Assembly: GCA_963758365.1 (NCBI GenBank)
Contig: CAVWVB010000001.1
Location: forward strand, 1,054,001-1,118,000
Direction: 5' to 3'
Source of the DNA: Dokdonella_A sp963758365
Lineage (GTDB): Bacteria; Pseudomonadota; Gammaproteobacteria; Xanthomonadales; Rhodanobacteraceae
Length of the DNA: 64,000 bases
How positions within the stretch are numbered: position 1 is the first letter of the stretch; every line of letters begins with the position of its first letter. The notes under the pieces are model-generated. The model had not been told where the DNA came from. It worked only from the letters and a program-made list of their open reading frames with translations, and did no database searches. Positions 19,348-29,327 of this stretch are shown here, in pieces. The position numbers and the translations under genes are program-made.

Positions 19348-20025
19348 GTGATGCCGTTCTCGCGTCAGAATTCCGCAACGCGCGGCCTCGGGATGACTTC
19401 GCAGCGTGCGCGCGATCGCCTCGTCGAGCGACTCGCGGCCGAGGGCATCCGCGATCGCCGCGTGCTCGACGTGATGCGCCAGCTGCCGCGGCATCTATTC
19501 ATCGACGAAGCACTGGCTTCGCGTGCGTATGAAGACACCGCGCTGCCGATCGGGCAAGGCCAGACGATCTCGCAACCCTATGTGGTCGCGCGCATGACCG
19601 AAGCACTGATCGAGGCGAAGCTGCCGCGTCGCGTGCTCGAAATCGGGACCGGTTCCGGATATCAGGCCGCGGTACTCGCGGCCTTGGTCGAGCAGGTCTA
19701 CACGGTCGAGCGCATCGATGAACTGCTGCGCAATGCGCGGCGGCGTTTCCGCAAGCTGGGTCTTTCCACGATCCGGTCACGACACGACGATGGCCGCCTC
19801 GGCTGGCCCGAGGAGGCGCCATTCGATGCGATCATCCTCACCGCAGCCGGCCCTCAGCTCGAGCGCGCCCTGCTCGATCAGCTTGCGGCTGATGGCTGCC
19901 TCGTCGCTCCGGTCGGTCCGAGCGGACGGCAGATGCTGCTGCGCGTGCGTGCCGGCGAAGACGGCTGGGTGCAGGAACCGCTCGCCGCGGTCAGCTTCGT
20001 ACCGCTGCTCGGAGGCACCGGATGA
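19348..20025 (+). CDS. pcm: Protein-L-isoaspartate O-methyltransferase
   Basis: Pcm repairs isoaspartyl damage in ageing proteins using S-adenosylmethionine. VLEIGTGSGYQAAVLAALV is motif I. The family-specific RHLFIDEALASRAYEDTALP and GQGQTISQPYVVARM lie upstream of it. GTG 19348 and ATG 19351 are adjacent candidate starts, giving 225 or 224 residues. The gene belongs to the surE-pcm-yqaA-nlpD-rpoS stress cluster. Confidence 0.96.
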   Translation: MMPFSRQNSATRGLGMTSQRARDRLVERLAAEGIRDRRVLDVMRQLPRHLFIDEALASRAYEDTALPIGQGQTISQPYVVARMTEALIEAKLPRRVLEIGTGSGYQAAVLAALVEQVYTVERIDELLRNARRRFRKLGLSTIRSRHDDGRLGWPEEAPFDAIILTAAGPQLERALLDQLAADGCLVAPVGPSGRQMLLRVRAGEDGWVQEPLAAVSFVPLLGGTG

Positions 20026-20062
20026 GGGCAGGAAACGGAGCACCGGTACCGGCTGCCGTGCG

Positions 20063-20668
20063 ATGAAGTTGTTCCGGCCTCTCTATGAACGCACGCTCGG
20101 CTGGGCGGCGCATCCGCAGGCAGCGTGGTATCTCGCGTTGCTGAGCTTCGTCGAGGCGATCATTTTCCCGGTGGCGCCGGAAATCATGCTCGCGCCGATG
20201 GTGCTCGCACGGCCCGCGCGATGGGCGCGCTACGCGGCGATCAGTCTGGGTTGCTCGCTCGCGGGCGCGCTGATCGGCTACGCGCTCGGCCATTTCGCTT
20301 TCGATGCGGTGCGGCCCCTGCTTGCCCGGATGGGCTGGCTGGCCGGTCTCGACGAACTCGTGCTGCGTCTGCGCAGCGATGTGCTCGCGCATCCGTGGAA
20401 TGCATTCTGGATGCTGGTACTCGCCGGCTTCGTGCCGGTGCCGCTGAAAGTGTTCACCTGGGCGGCCGGCATCGTAGGCATGCCGTTGCTGCCATTTGTC
20501 GGCGGCATGGTGGTCGGCCGTGGCAAGCGCGTATTCCTGCTCGCCGGCCTGATCCGCCTCGGCGGCAAGCGCGCCGAACAGGCCTTGCACCGCTGGATAG
20601 AGTGGATCGGATGGGCCGCGGTCGGGCTGATCGTCCTCGCTATCATCTACTTCAAGTTCATTCGATAA
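20063..20668 (+). CDS. DedA/VTT-family membrane protein (YqaA-like)
   Basis: The 201-residue membrane protein has four to five hydrophobic segments. It carries the VTT/DedA signatures FVEAIIFPVAPEIMLAPMVL near residue 30 and GFVPVPLKVFTWAAGI near residue 130. Such proteins are proposed lipid scramblases or proton-coupled transporters. Position between pcm and nlpD matches the YqaA branch seen in other gammaproteobacteria. The ATG follows pcm by 37 bases. Confidence 0.87.
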   Translation: MKLFRPLYERTLGWAAHPQAAWYLALLSFVEAIIFPVAPEIMLAPMVLARPARWARYAAISLGCSLAGALIGYALGHFAFDAVRPLLARMGWLAGLDELVLRLRSDVLAHPWNAFWMLVLAGFVPVPLKVFTWAAGIVGMPLLPFVGGMVVGRGKRVFLLAGLIRLGGKRAEQALHRWIEWIGWAAVGLIVLAIIYFKFIR

Positions 20669-20677
20669 AATATCGAC

Positions 20678-21580
20678 ATGAAAGGATATTTCCGATCCAT
20701 TCGTGCCTGCGTTCCGGTTCTCGCGGGTCTGTTTCTCGCGGCCTGCGCATCAACCGGGCCGGCGCCCGTCGAGGATCTCAGCATCGGTGCGCGGCGCCAT
20801 TCGCCGGCCGCCGCGGACAACCGGCCATCCGCGAAAGCGGCCTCACGCTATCGCGTACAGCGTGGCGATACGCTCTACAGCATCGCGTTCCGCAATGGCC
20901 TGGACTACCGTGACCTCGCCGACTGGAACCGGATCGGTGCGCCGTACACGATCTATGTCGGCCAGGAACTGCGCGTGACACCGGTAGCCGGGCATGCGTC
21001 GCCGCCACGTGCGGTTAGCGAGGTGCAGCCCGCGGCGCGCGCGAACGCAGCGGCGGCCCCTGCGCGGCCGGCGCCGTTCCAGACCGTCCCTTCGCGCGAT
21101 GTTTCCGCCCGCACCGGGCCGGTCGCGGCCGCCCCGGTTGCCGCAGTGCCGCCCAAACCGGTTACGGGCTCGCCGCCTGCCGTCGCTCCCGCGCCTGCGG
21201 CTGTCGGCGACGCGGTCTGGCGCTGGCCGGCGGATGGTCAGGTGGTCGGCAGCTTCGCCGCGGGCGACCCGACCCGGCAGGGCATCGATATCGCGGGCAA
21301 GGCCGGTGATCCGGTCCGCGCGGCTGCCGCGGGAACCGTCGTCTACAGCGGCAACGGCCTGATCGGCTATGGCGAACTGATCATCGTCAAGCACAACGCG
21401 ACCTACCTGTCCGCGTACGGTCACAATCGCAAGCGCCTGGTCAAGGAGGGCGATCGGGTCGGCGCGGGCCAGACCATCGCGGAGATGGGATCGAGCAGCG
21501 CGGATCGTGACTCCCTGCATTTCGAGATCCGCAAGAACGGCAAGCCGGTCAATCCGATCGACATCCTGCCCGCGCGCTAG
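20678..21580 (+). CDS. nlpD: Murein hydrolase activator NlpD (LysM and M23 domains, lipoprotein)
   Basis: The 300-residue protein has a lipobox FLAAC (Cys near residue 23). A LysM domain follows at about 52-100 (YRVQRGDTLYSIAFRNGLDY). After a long Ala/Pro linker comes an M23 peptidase-like domain from about 180 to the end. That domain contains GIDIAGKAGDPVRAAAAGTV and LIIVKHNATYLSAYGHN. As in E. coli NlpD, the HxxxD and HxH zinc ligands of active M23 enzymes look degenerate, so it should activate amidases rather than cut peptidoglycan. There is no clear Shine-Dalgarno before the ATG; an AT-rich TCGATAAAATATCGA lies 2 bases upstream. Confidence 0.9.
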   Translation: MKGYFRSIRACVPVLAGLFLAACASTGPAPVEDLSIGARRHSPAAADNRPSAKAASRYRVQRGDTLYSIAFRNGLDYRDLADWNRIGAPYTIYVGQELRVTPVAGHASPPRAVSEVQPAARANAAAAPARPAPFQTVPSRDVSARTGPVAAAPVAAVPPKPVTGSPPAVAPAPAAVGDAVWRWPADGQVVGSFAAGDPTRQGIDIAGKAGDPVRAAAAGTVVYSGNGLIGYGELIIVKHNATYLSAYGHNRKRLVKEGDRVGAGQTIAEMGSSSADRDSLHFEIRKNGKPVNPIDILPAR

Positions 21581-21650
21581 CCGTGCGGGCGGGGCAGGGT
21601 GCGCGCGGCGACCTCCCCCCAACGCGCTGGCGCGGCGCTAAGCTGCAGGG

Positions 21651-22544
21651 GTGAATCCGATCGCCGACGACTCTGAAAACACTGTCGAGGAAATTCTCGA
21701 GCTGGTCGACGCGATCGAGCCGCACGACGCGGAGGCGCGCAGCTCGGCGAGCGCATACCTCTCGGAGATCGGGATGATCGCGTTGCTCGACGCGCGCGAG
21801 GAATGGGCGCTGGCCGAGCGCGTGCAGCACGGCGACAGCGAGGCGCGCAGGCGCATGATCGAGGCGAATCTGCGTCTCGTGGTCAGCGTGGCGCGGCCCT
21901 GGGCCGGTCGCGGCGTATCGCTCATGGACCTGATCGCCGAGGGAAATCTGGGCCTGATCCGCGCGGTCGAGAAGTTCGATCCGGCGCGTCGCCTGCGCTT
22001 TTCGACCCATGCGGTCTGGTGGATACGCGAAGCGGTGCAGCACGCGGTCATGCATCATGGAAGGACGGTGCGCCTGCCCGTGCACGTGCTGCGCGAACTC
22101 GCGCAGGTATTGCGGGCGGAACGCGAGCTTTCGGCGCGCCACGGGGCGCCGCCGAGCCTCGAGCAGATTGCGGTCGCGGTGGGCAAGAGCGTGCAGGACG
22201 TCGCCGAACTGTTTCGGGTCAGCGAACGCATCGGCTCGCTCGATGCTGCGGTCGCATCGGGCGAGCGCGCGCTGATCGGGCACATTCAGGATAGCGACGA
22301 CCGTTCCGCAGGCCTCGCCACGATCGACAGCGAGCGCCTCGCGGCGTGGATGGGCGTGCTCAATGAACGCCAGCGCGCGGTACTGCTGCGGCGCTTCGGT
22401 CTCGATGGTACGCCGCTGCAGTCGCTCGCCGAAATCGGCCGCGAGCTGGGTATCTCGCGGGAGCGCGCGCGCCAGATCCAGGAAGCTGCATTGCGCCGCC
22501 TGCGCAAGCTCGCGCAGGACGTGGGGTCCAGCGCGACGGGCTGA
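21651..22544 (+). CDS. rpoS: RNA polymerase sigma factor RpoS (divergent)
   Basis: The 297-residue sigma-70 group 2 factor follows nlpD, the standard place for rpoS. Region 1.2 is YLSEIGMIALLDAREEWALA. Region 2 contains LIAEGNLGLIRAVEKFDP and FSTHAVWWIREAVQHAVM. The region 3 start is RTVRLPVHVLREL and region 4 ends SRERARQIQEAALRRLRKLA. Compared with E. coli RpoS (330 aa), region 1.1 and the C-terminal tail are shorter, RYGNRG is PWAGRG, and region 4 has ARQIQ for VRQIQ. Start is GTG. A stationary-phase/stress role is inferred from family and position. Confidence 0.9.
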   Translation: MNPIADDSENTVEEILELVDAIEPHDAEARSSASAYLSEIGMIALLDAREEWALAERVQHGDSEARRRMIEANLRLVVSVARPWAGRGVSLMDLIAEGNLGLIRAVEKFDPARRLRFSTHAVWWIREAVQHAVMHHGRTVRLPVHVLRELAQVLRAERELSARHGAPPSLEQIAVAVGKSVQDVAELFRVSERIGSLDAAVASGERALIGHIQDSDDRSAGLATIDSERLAAWMGVLNERQRAVLLRRFGLDGTPLQSLAEIGRELGISRERARQIQEAALRRLRKLAQDVGSSATG

Positions 22545-22582
22545 ATGACGGATCGCGCCGCAGCGGAACCGCGCGAGCCGAT

Positions 22583-22975
22583 TCAGTTCCCGGTCTTCGA
22601 GCCTCCGCCCAGCATGATGGCCGCGACCACCTGGCGTCCTTCGCCCGCGAGCAGGTTGTAGGTGCGGCACGCCGCCGCATTGTTCATGACCTCGACGCCG
22701 ATGCCCTGGCGCAGCAGTGCCGCGCGCGCTTCGTGCGGAGGAAACACCTGGCGCTCGCCGGTGCCGAGCAATACGACGTCCGGTTCCAGCGCAGCGACCT
22801 GGGCGGCCGCGTCGAGGTCGAATCCAGCCGCATCGACGACGGGCCAGTTTTCGACGAGTCGATCCGGCGCGAGCAGAAAACTCCTGGTCAGCACGCGATC
22901 GACCACGGTCACCGCAGCTTCGGAACAGTTGCGGAAATACAGGTAACCTTCCGGAAGATCGTGGCTCAGTTGCAC
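22583..22975 (-). CDS. Mth938-domain protein (Xcc1710-like)
   Basis: The 130-residue protein matches the Mth938/NDUFAF3-like fold. The core FDLDAAAQVAALEPDVVLLG is followed by ERQVFPPHEARAALLRQGIGVEVMNN and AACRTYNLLAGEGRQVVAA, the signature of the Xcc1710-like bacterial group. Function in bacteria is unknown; the mitochondrial relative assists complex I assembly. It follows yhbY on the minus strand after 7 bases and converges on rpoS. Confidence 0.8.
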   Translation of the reverse strand: MQLSHDLPEGYLYFRNCSEAAVTVVDRVLTRSFLLAPDRLVENWPVVDAAGFDLDAAAQVAALEPDVVLLGTGERQVFPPHEARAALLRQGIGVEVMNNAAACRTYNLLAGEGRQVVAAIMLGGGSKTGN

Positions 22976-22982
22976 CGAAACC

Positions 22983-23411
22983 TTACCTGGTCAGCTTGAA
23001 CTGCGCGCGATCGGGGTTGCACCGGTAGAAGCAGGCCACCTTGCCGATCGTCTGCACGATTTCCGCACCCGAGTGCTCGCGGAGCGATTGGATCGCGGTC
23101 GCGCGAGCTTCGCGGTCGCCGTCCGTGAGCTTGATCTTGACCAGTTCGTGGTGCTCGAGGGCAAGATCGAATTCAGCCAGAACAGCGGGCGTGAGACCTT
23201 TCTGGCCGACCTGAACCACGGGTCTGAGCGCGTGCGCGAAACTGCGCAGATGGCGCTTCTGTGCGGAGGTCAATGCGCGCGCGTCGCGCGGTGCGGGCGC
23301 GGCGGGATAGCGCGGCGCTCTCTTGCGCGCAGTGACGGAGCGTGCTGTCTGACCCGTCGACGAGGGCGGACGGGACCGCTTGCGCGCCTGGATTTTCCTG
23401 TGTGTGGGCAT
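22983..23411 (-). CDS. yhbY: RNA-binding protein YhbY (CRS1-YhbY domain)
   Basis: YhbY binds the pre-50S ribosome. The CRM domain occupies roughly residues 46-142. It has LTSAQKRHLRSFAHALRPVV, the GQKGLT loop, HELVKIKL and the terminal QTIGKVACFYR. E. coli YhbY is 97 residues; the first 45 here form a basic, low-complexity extension, so an internal start or a species-specific RNA-binding tail is possible. Divergent orientation from rlmE is the common gammaproteobacterial arrangement. Confidence 0.88.
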   Translation of the reverse strand: MPTHRKIQARKRSRPPSSTGQTARSVTARKRAPRYPAAPAPRDARALTSAQKRHLRSFAHALRPVVQVGQKGLTPAVLAEFDLALEHHELVKIKLTDGDREARATAIQSLREHSGAEIVQTIGKVACFYRCNPDRAQFKLTR

Positions 23412-23561
23412 GAACGGACACCGAACAGCGACGGGCGGTGCAATCCCGTGCGAGCCGCGCAGGGTATCATGCGCGCGTGATCCAACGAATTGGCGCGGCA
23501 TCAGGATTTCCGGCTCCAGCGACGGTGCGGGTCCCGGCATCGCCCGCAGGCTCTCGAGGCG

Positions 23562-24197
23562 ATGGCGCGCAGCAAATCCAGTTCCCGCTGGCTCAAGGAG
23601 CATTTCAGCGATCCGTACGTGAAGCGTGCGCAGGCCGAAGGGCGGCGCTCGCGCGCGGTGTTCAAGCTCGAGGAACTGCTCGAGCGTGATCGGCTGCTGC
23701 GCCCCGGAATGGTCATAGTCGACCTCGGCGCGGCACCGGGTGGATGGTCGCAGATGGCCCGCGAACGTCTCGGCGACAACGGTCGCGTGATAGCGCTGGA
23801 CATTCTGCCGATGCAGGGCATCGGCGGCGTCGAGTTCATCCTCGGTGATTTTCGGGAGGACAGCGTGCTGGAACGCCTGCAACAGGCCCTGGACGGCAGC
23901 GCGGTCGATCTTGTGCTTTCCGACATGGCCCCCAATCTCAGCGGCATGACCGCAGTGGACCAGCCGCGCTCGATGTATCTGGTGGAGCTGGCAGAACAGT
24001 TTGCCGGGCGGCATTTGCGCGCGGGTGGCGCGTTTGTCGCGAAGGTCTTCCAGGGTGAAGGCTTCGACGAACTGGTCAGGCGCTTGCGCGCGGGCTATGA
24101 GCGCGTCAGCATCCGCAAGCCGAAGGCCTCCCGGGCACGCAGTCCGGAGGTCTATGCGCTGGCCACGGGCAAGCGCGCACAGAGGAGTATTGGGTGA
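23562..24197 (+). CDS. rlmE: 23S rRNA (uridine-2'-O)-methyltransferase
   Basis: RlmE (FtsJ/RrmJ) methylates U2552 of 23S rRNA. The 211-residue protein has RSRAVFKLEEL with the first catalytic Lys and the SAM loop VDLGAAPGGWSQ. DMAPNLSGMTAVDQ holds the Asp, and FVAKVFQGEG the second Lys. SRARSPEVYALA carries the Glu of the K-D-K-E tetrad. The start at ATG 23562 gives the family N-terminus ARSKSSSRWLKEHFSDPY. ftsH follows after 79 bases. Confidence 0.96.
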   Translation: MARSKSSSRWLKEHFSDPYVKRAQAEGRRSRAVFKLEELLERDRLLRPGMVIVDLGAAPGGWSQMARERLGDNGRVIALDILPMQGIGGVEFILGDFREDSVLERLQQALDGSAVDLVLSDMAPNLSGMTAVDQPRSMYLVELAEQFAGRHLRAGGAFVAKVFQGEGFDELVRRLRAGYERVSIRKPKASRARSPEVYALATGKRAQRSIG

Positions 24198-24276
24198 CTG
24201 ATTCCTACGCAACGGCTGGCGTCAGCGGCGTTCCCGCGGTGAACCCGCGTGTGCCGGGCTCCGGCGACGGACTCGC

Positions 24277-26235
<1,959 letters not shown>

Positions 26236-26420
26236 CCTGCAACAGAGGAATGGAAAGCAACCGCTTGGTCTCGCGGCGCCGTGCCTGGCCCTCGCTCGAC
26301 CCAATAGGCACCGCTGTGGGCCTCGCTGCGGGCGCGCGCCCGGCACCCCGGTCCCGGCGTGATTCCTCTTCCACTTCCCCTGTTACAGGCCACTAGTCCG
26401 CGTTCACCGATTCCCGTACT

Positions 26421-26444
26421 GAAGACCGCCGCGAGGCGGTCTTC
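26421..26444 (+). promoter_or_regulatory. Perfect hairpin upstream of folP
   Basis: GAAGACCGCC and GGCGGTCTTC form a perfect 10-bp stem closed by a GCGA tetraloop of the GNRA type. No T-run follows (next bases GCATCT), so it is not a normal intrinsic terminator. It ends 18 bases before the folP ATG and 6 bases before the GGAGG ribosome site. It may limit ftsH read-through, protect the folP 5' end, or be a terminator remnant. Confidence 0.55.
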
Positions 26445-26462
26445 GCATCTGGAGGCCGAGTG

Positions 26463-27362
26463 ATGCTTTTCACGACCCTCGACTGTAATGGCCGCGAACT
26501 CGCGCTGGATCGTGCACGCATCGCCGGCATCGTCAACGTGACGCCCGATTCGTTTTCGGATGGCGGAAAGTTTGTCGATCCGCAGCGTGCGATCTCGCAC
26601 GGTCTTGCCCTGGTCGCGGAGGGTGCGGATCTGCTCGATGTCGGTGGCGAATCGACGCGTCCCGGAGCGGATGACGTACCCGCGGCCGTCGAAATCGAGC
26701 GCGTCGTCGCGGTGATCGAAGGCCTCGCGCGACAGACCACGGTGCCGATTGCGGTCGATACGTCCAAGCCCGAGGTCATGCAGGCCGCAGTCGCCGCCGG
26801 CGCCGGATTCATCAACGACGTGTACGCGCTGCGCCGCGATGGAGCACTCGATGCCGCCGCGAAGCTCGGCGTCCCGGTCTGCCTGATGCACATGCAGGGC
26901 GAGCCGCGCACGATGCAGAATGCGCCCGACTACGACGACGTGGTCGGCGAGGTGCATCGCTTCCTCGCCGAGCGCCTGTTCGCGTGCCAGATGGGCGGTA
27001 TCGACAAGAAGCGGATTCTCGTCGATCCCGGTTTCGGTTTCGGCAAGACGCTCGAACACAACCTGGCGCTGCTGCGCGGTCTCGAGCGTTTCGCGGAACT
27101 TGCGCCGGTCATGGTCGGCCTGTCGCGCAAGGCGACGATCGGGGCGCTGACCAAACACGAACATGCGGGCGACCGCGCCGCCGGTTCCGCCGCGGCCGCA
27201 TTGATCGCGGTGCAGCGCGGCGCCGCGATCGTGCGCGTGCACGATGTGGCGATCACCCGCGACGCGCTTGCGGTATGGCATGCGGTCGCTGCCGGCGAGA
27301 TGCGGCCCGCTCGCGCGCAATCCTCGCCTGCGAAGGGCGCGGCGCTCTGGGATGACGACTAG
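26463..27362 (+). CDS. folP: Dihydropteroate synthase
   Basis: FolP joins p-aminobenzoate to the pterin pyrophosphate in folate synthesis and is the sulfonamide target. The 299-residue TIM barrel has GIVNVTPDSFSDGGKF and DVGGESTRPGA. Also present are FINDVYALR, MHMQGEPRTMQ and DPGFGFGKTLEHNLALLRGL. GGAGG lies about 7 bases before ATG 26463; GTG 26460 immediately precedes it. The usual downstream glmM is absent, and mgtE lies convergent after 76 bases. pabB, which supplies the p-aminobenzoate precursor, is at 43.9 kb. Confidence 0.96.
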   Translation: MLFTTLDCNGRELALDRARIAGIVNVTPDSFSDGGKFVDPQRAISHGLALVAEGADLLDVGGESTRPGADDVPAAVEIERVVAVIEGLARQTTVPIAVDTSKPEVMQAAVAAGAGFINDVYALRRDGALDAAAKLGVPVCLMHMQGEPRTMQNAPDYDDVVGEVHRFLAERLFACQMGGIDKKRILVDPGFGFGKTLEHNLALLRGLERFAELAPVMVGLSRKATIGALTKHEHAGDRAAGSAAAALIAVQRGAAIVRVHDVAITRDALAVWHAVAAGEMRPARAQSSPAKGAALWDDD

Positions 27363-27438
27363 GCATCGCTCTCCATCATTGCGCGGGCGGTTGTTGGTCG
27401 CGTCACCCCGGCTGTGGCCGGTGCGTCGGTGCCGCCGT

Positions 27439-28641
27439 TCAGGCGCTGACCAGCCAGGCGGCGAGTCCGAGAAAAAGCCCCATGCTGACCACGTCGGTTG
27501 CAGTGGTCAGGAAGATGCTCGATGCGGTGGCCGGATCAGCCCCGAGACGCTTGAGGCCGAGTGGCACGGCCGCACCGGCCAGTCCCGACAGGGCGCAGCT
27601 TCCCGCCATCGCGACGAAGGTGATCCCTGCAAGCATCAGCGCCTGCGGATGACCCTGATGATGCGCGAGCCAGTACATGCCGCCGCCCGCGACCAGACCG
27701 GTCAGGGCGCCATTGACGAAGCCGAGCCAGGCTTCCTTCCACATGAGTGCCGAGGCGCGGGAGGCCTTCAGTTCGCCAAGGGTCATGCCGCGCAGGGTGA
27801 CCGCGAGCGCCTGACAGCCGGTGTTGCTACATTGTCCGGACAGTACCGGAATGAACACGGCGAGCAGCACGATGCGGTTGACCGTGCCCTGGAACATTCC
27901 GACCACGCTCGCGGCGACGAACGCGGTGACCAGGTTCAGCTGCAACCAGGGATGCCGGAAGCGCAATGCGCGTCGCCACGGCGTCGCCAGGCGTTCCTCG
28001 CGCTCTACGCCGACCATCGCGCCGGCCTGCGCGCTGATCTCGAACGCCTGTTCCTCGAACAGTACGGCGCCACGCACGATGCCGATCAGGCGTCCGTCGG
28101 CATCGCATACCGGGTAGACCGGATAGTGGCGGCTCACGACTTCGCGCATCGCCTCGATGGTCGGCGTGTCCGGATGCAACGCGAACGGCCGCGGCACCAT
28201 GATTTCCGACAGGCGCTGGTCGCGACGCGCGAACGCGAGTTCGCGGAATGCGACGAGCCCGGTCAGGCAATGGCGTCCGTCGACGACGAATACGTAGGTG
28301 ACCAGCGTATGCGACACGATCGGCCGCAACCGTTCGATGACTTCGGCGACCGTCGCCTCGGCGGCGAAGATCGCGGGCGAGGATTCCATCAGGCGACCGA
28401 CCGAACCTTCGGGCCAGTTCTGATTGGTGAGCCATTGGCCGCCCTCGTCCTGCCCGGCCGCGAATGCGATCTGGCGGCGACGTTCCGGTCCGAAGCGATC
28501 GAGGATTGCGACGGTTCGACCGGGTCCGAGCTGGCTCAGGAGACGCGCGACCGATGCATTGGGAAGTGCCGCGAGGCGTGACACCGCATCGTCGGCGTCC
28601 AGATCGCGCAGCACATCGATCGTTACCGGTTCATCAGGCAT
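27439..28641 (-). CDS. mgtE: Magnesium transporter MgtE
   Basis: MgtE is a Mg2+ channel gated by its cytosolic domain. The 400 residues comprise a short N-domain (about 1-80), two CBS motifs (about 85-205) and a five-helix membrane domain from about 235. The CBS region includes SEIMVPRPFALHPDTP. The pore signature QLNLVTAFVAASVVGMF precedes IPVLSGQCSNTGCQALAVTL. The N-domain is shorter than in the 450-residue Thermus protein. In the selectivity region most MgtEs read PMIGGNAGNQ; here it is PVLSGQCSNTGCQ, so ion specificity deserves caution. It is divergent from the glycine-zipper lipoprotein. Confidence 0.9.
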   Translation of the reverse strand: MPDEPVTIDVLRDLDADDAVSRLAALPNASVARLLSQLGPGRTVAILDRFGPERRRQIAFAAGQDEGGQWLTNQNWPEGSVGRLMESSPAIFAAEATVAEVIERLRPIVSHTLVTYVFVVDGRHCLTGLVAFRELAFARRDQRLSEIMVPRPFALHPDTPTIEAMREVVSRHYPVYPVCDADGRLIGIVRGAVLFEEQAFEISAQAGAMVGVEREERLATPWRRALRFRHPWLQLNLVTAFVAASVVGMFQGTVNRIVLLAVFIPVLSGQCSNTGCQALAVTLRGMTLGELKASRASALMWKEAWLGFVNGALTGLVAGGGMYWLAHHQGHPQALMLAGITFVAMAGSCALSGLAGAAVPLGLKRLGADPATASSIFLTTATDVVSMGLFLGLAAWLVSA

Positions 28642-28773
28642 CGCGGCACCCTCGTTGGCACGGCGATGCTAGCCGAAGCGGAGCGGATGCGTCCGCTTGA
28701 TTGCCCGTTCATGCCATCTTTAGTGTTGCCGCGCGACCATGCCTGCGAGTCCACGATCCTGGAGTGCGCGGCA

Positions 28774-29247
28774 ATGCAAAGCAGATTGCTTTCGGTGGCC
28801 CTGGGCGGCCTGACCTGTATCGCCATGGCCGGTTGCGTGGCGACTCCGCCGCGGGCCCGCTATGACGACAACTACTATCAGCGCCGTGCGGACTATGACT
28901 GTTCACGCTGTGGCGTGATCCGCGACGTGGGGCGTGTCTACGCGCGCGACAATGCCACGAGCGGTGGCGGGGCCGTCATCGGTGCGATCATCGGAGGCGT
29001 GCTCGGCAGCACGATCGGCAAGGGGGACGGCCGCACGGCCGCCACAGTCGGCGGCGCAGTCGCCGGAGGCTTTGCCGGCAACGCGATCGAACGCAACCAG
29101 AATCGCGGCGGCGGACGCGAGGCATGGCAATTCACGGTGCGTCTCGACAACGGCCGCTGGGCCACGGTCACGCAGTGGGACAATGACGACTTGCGGCCCG
29201 GCGACCGGGTGATGATCCGCAATGACCATCTGCTGCGCTTGCGCTGA
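28774..29247 (+). CDS. Glycine-zipper (2TM) outer-membrane lipoprotein
   Basis: The 157-residue protein has a signal peptide ending AMAGC (Cys near residue 19), then a short Tyr-rich segment with a CSRC pair. A double glycine zipper follows: GGAVIGAIIGGVLGSTIG and GGAVAGGFAGNAIERN. It ends in a small beta domain WQFTVRLDNGRWATVTQWD. This layout resembles SlyB/Pcp-type lipoproteins. I preferred ATG 28774 over 28666 because it exposes the lipobox and has GGAG upstream. A paralogue without lipobox lies at 50700. Confidence 0.8.
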   Translation: MQSRLLSVALGGLTCIAMAGCVATPPRARYDDNYYQRRADYDCSRCGVIRDVGRVYARDNATSGGGAVIGAIIGGVLGSTIGKGDGRTAATVGGAVAGGFAGNAIERNQNRGGGREAWQFTVRLDNGRWATVTQWDNDDLRPGDRVMIRNDHLLRLR

Positions 29248-29274
29248 ACGTCAGCGTCAGCGTTGCGCAAGAAA

Positions 29275-29314
29275 AAGCCGGTCGACGCGCGTGCGCTGAC
29301 CGGCTTGTTTTTTT
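29275..29314. terminator. Bidirectional intrinsic terminator
   Basis: AAGCCGGTC (29275-29283) pairs with GACCGGCTT (29298-29306) across a 14-base loop. The plus strand continues with GTTTTTTT and the minus strand reads out into TTTTTC. It lies between the convergent lipoprotein gene (ends 29247) and the SleB-type gene (ends 29328) and can serve both. Confidence 0.85.
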
Positions 29315-29327
29315 CGGCGCAGGATTC

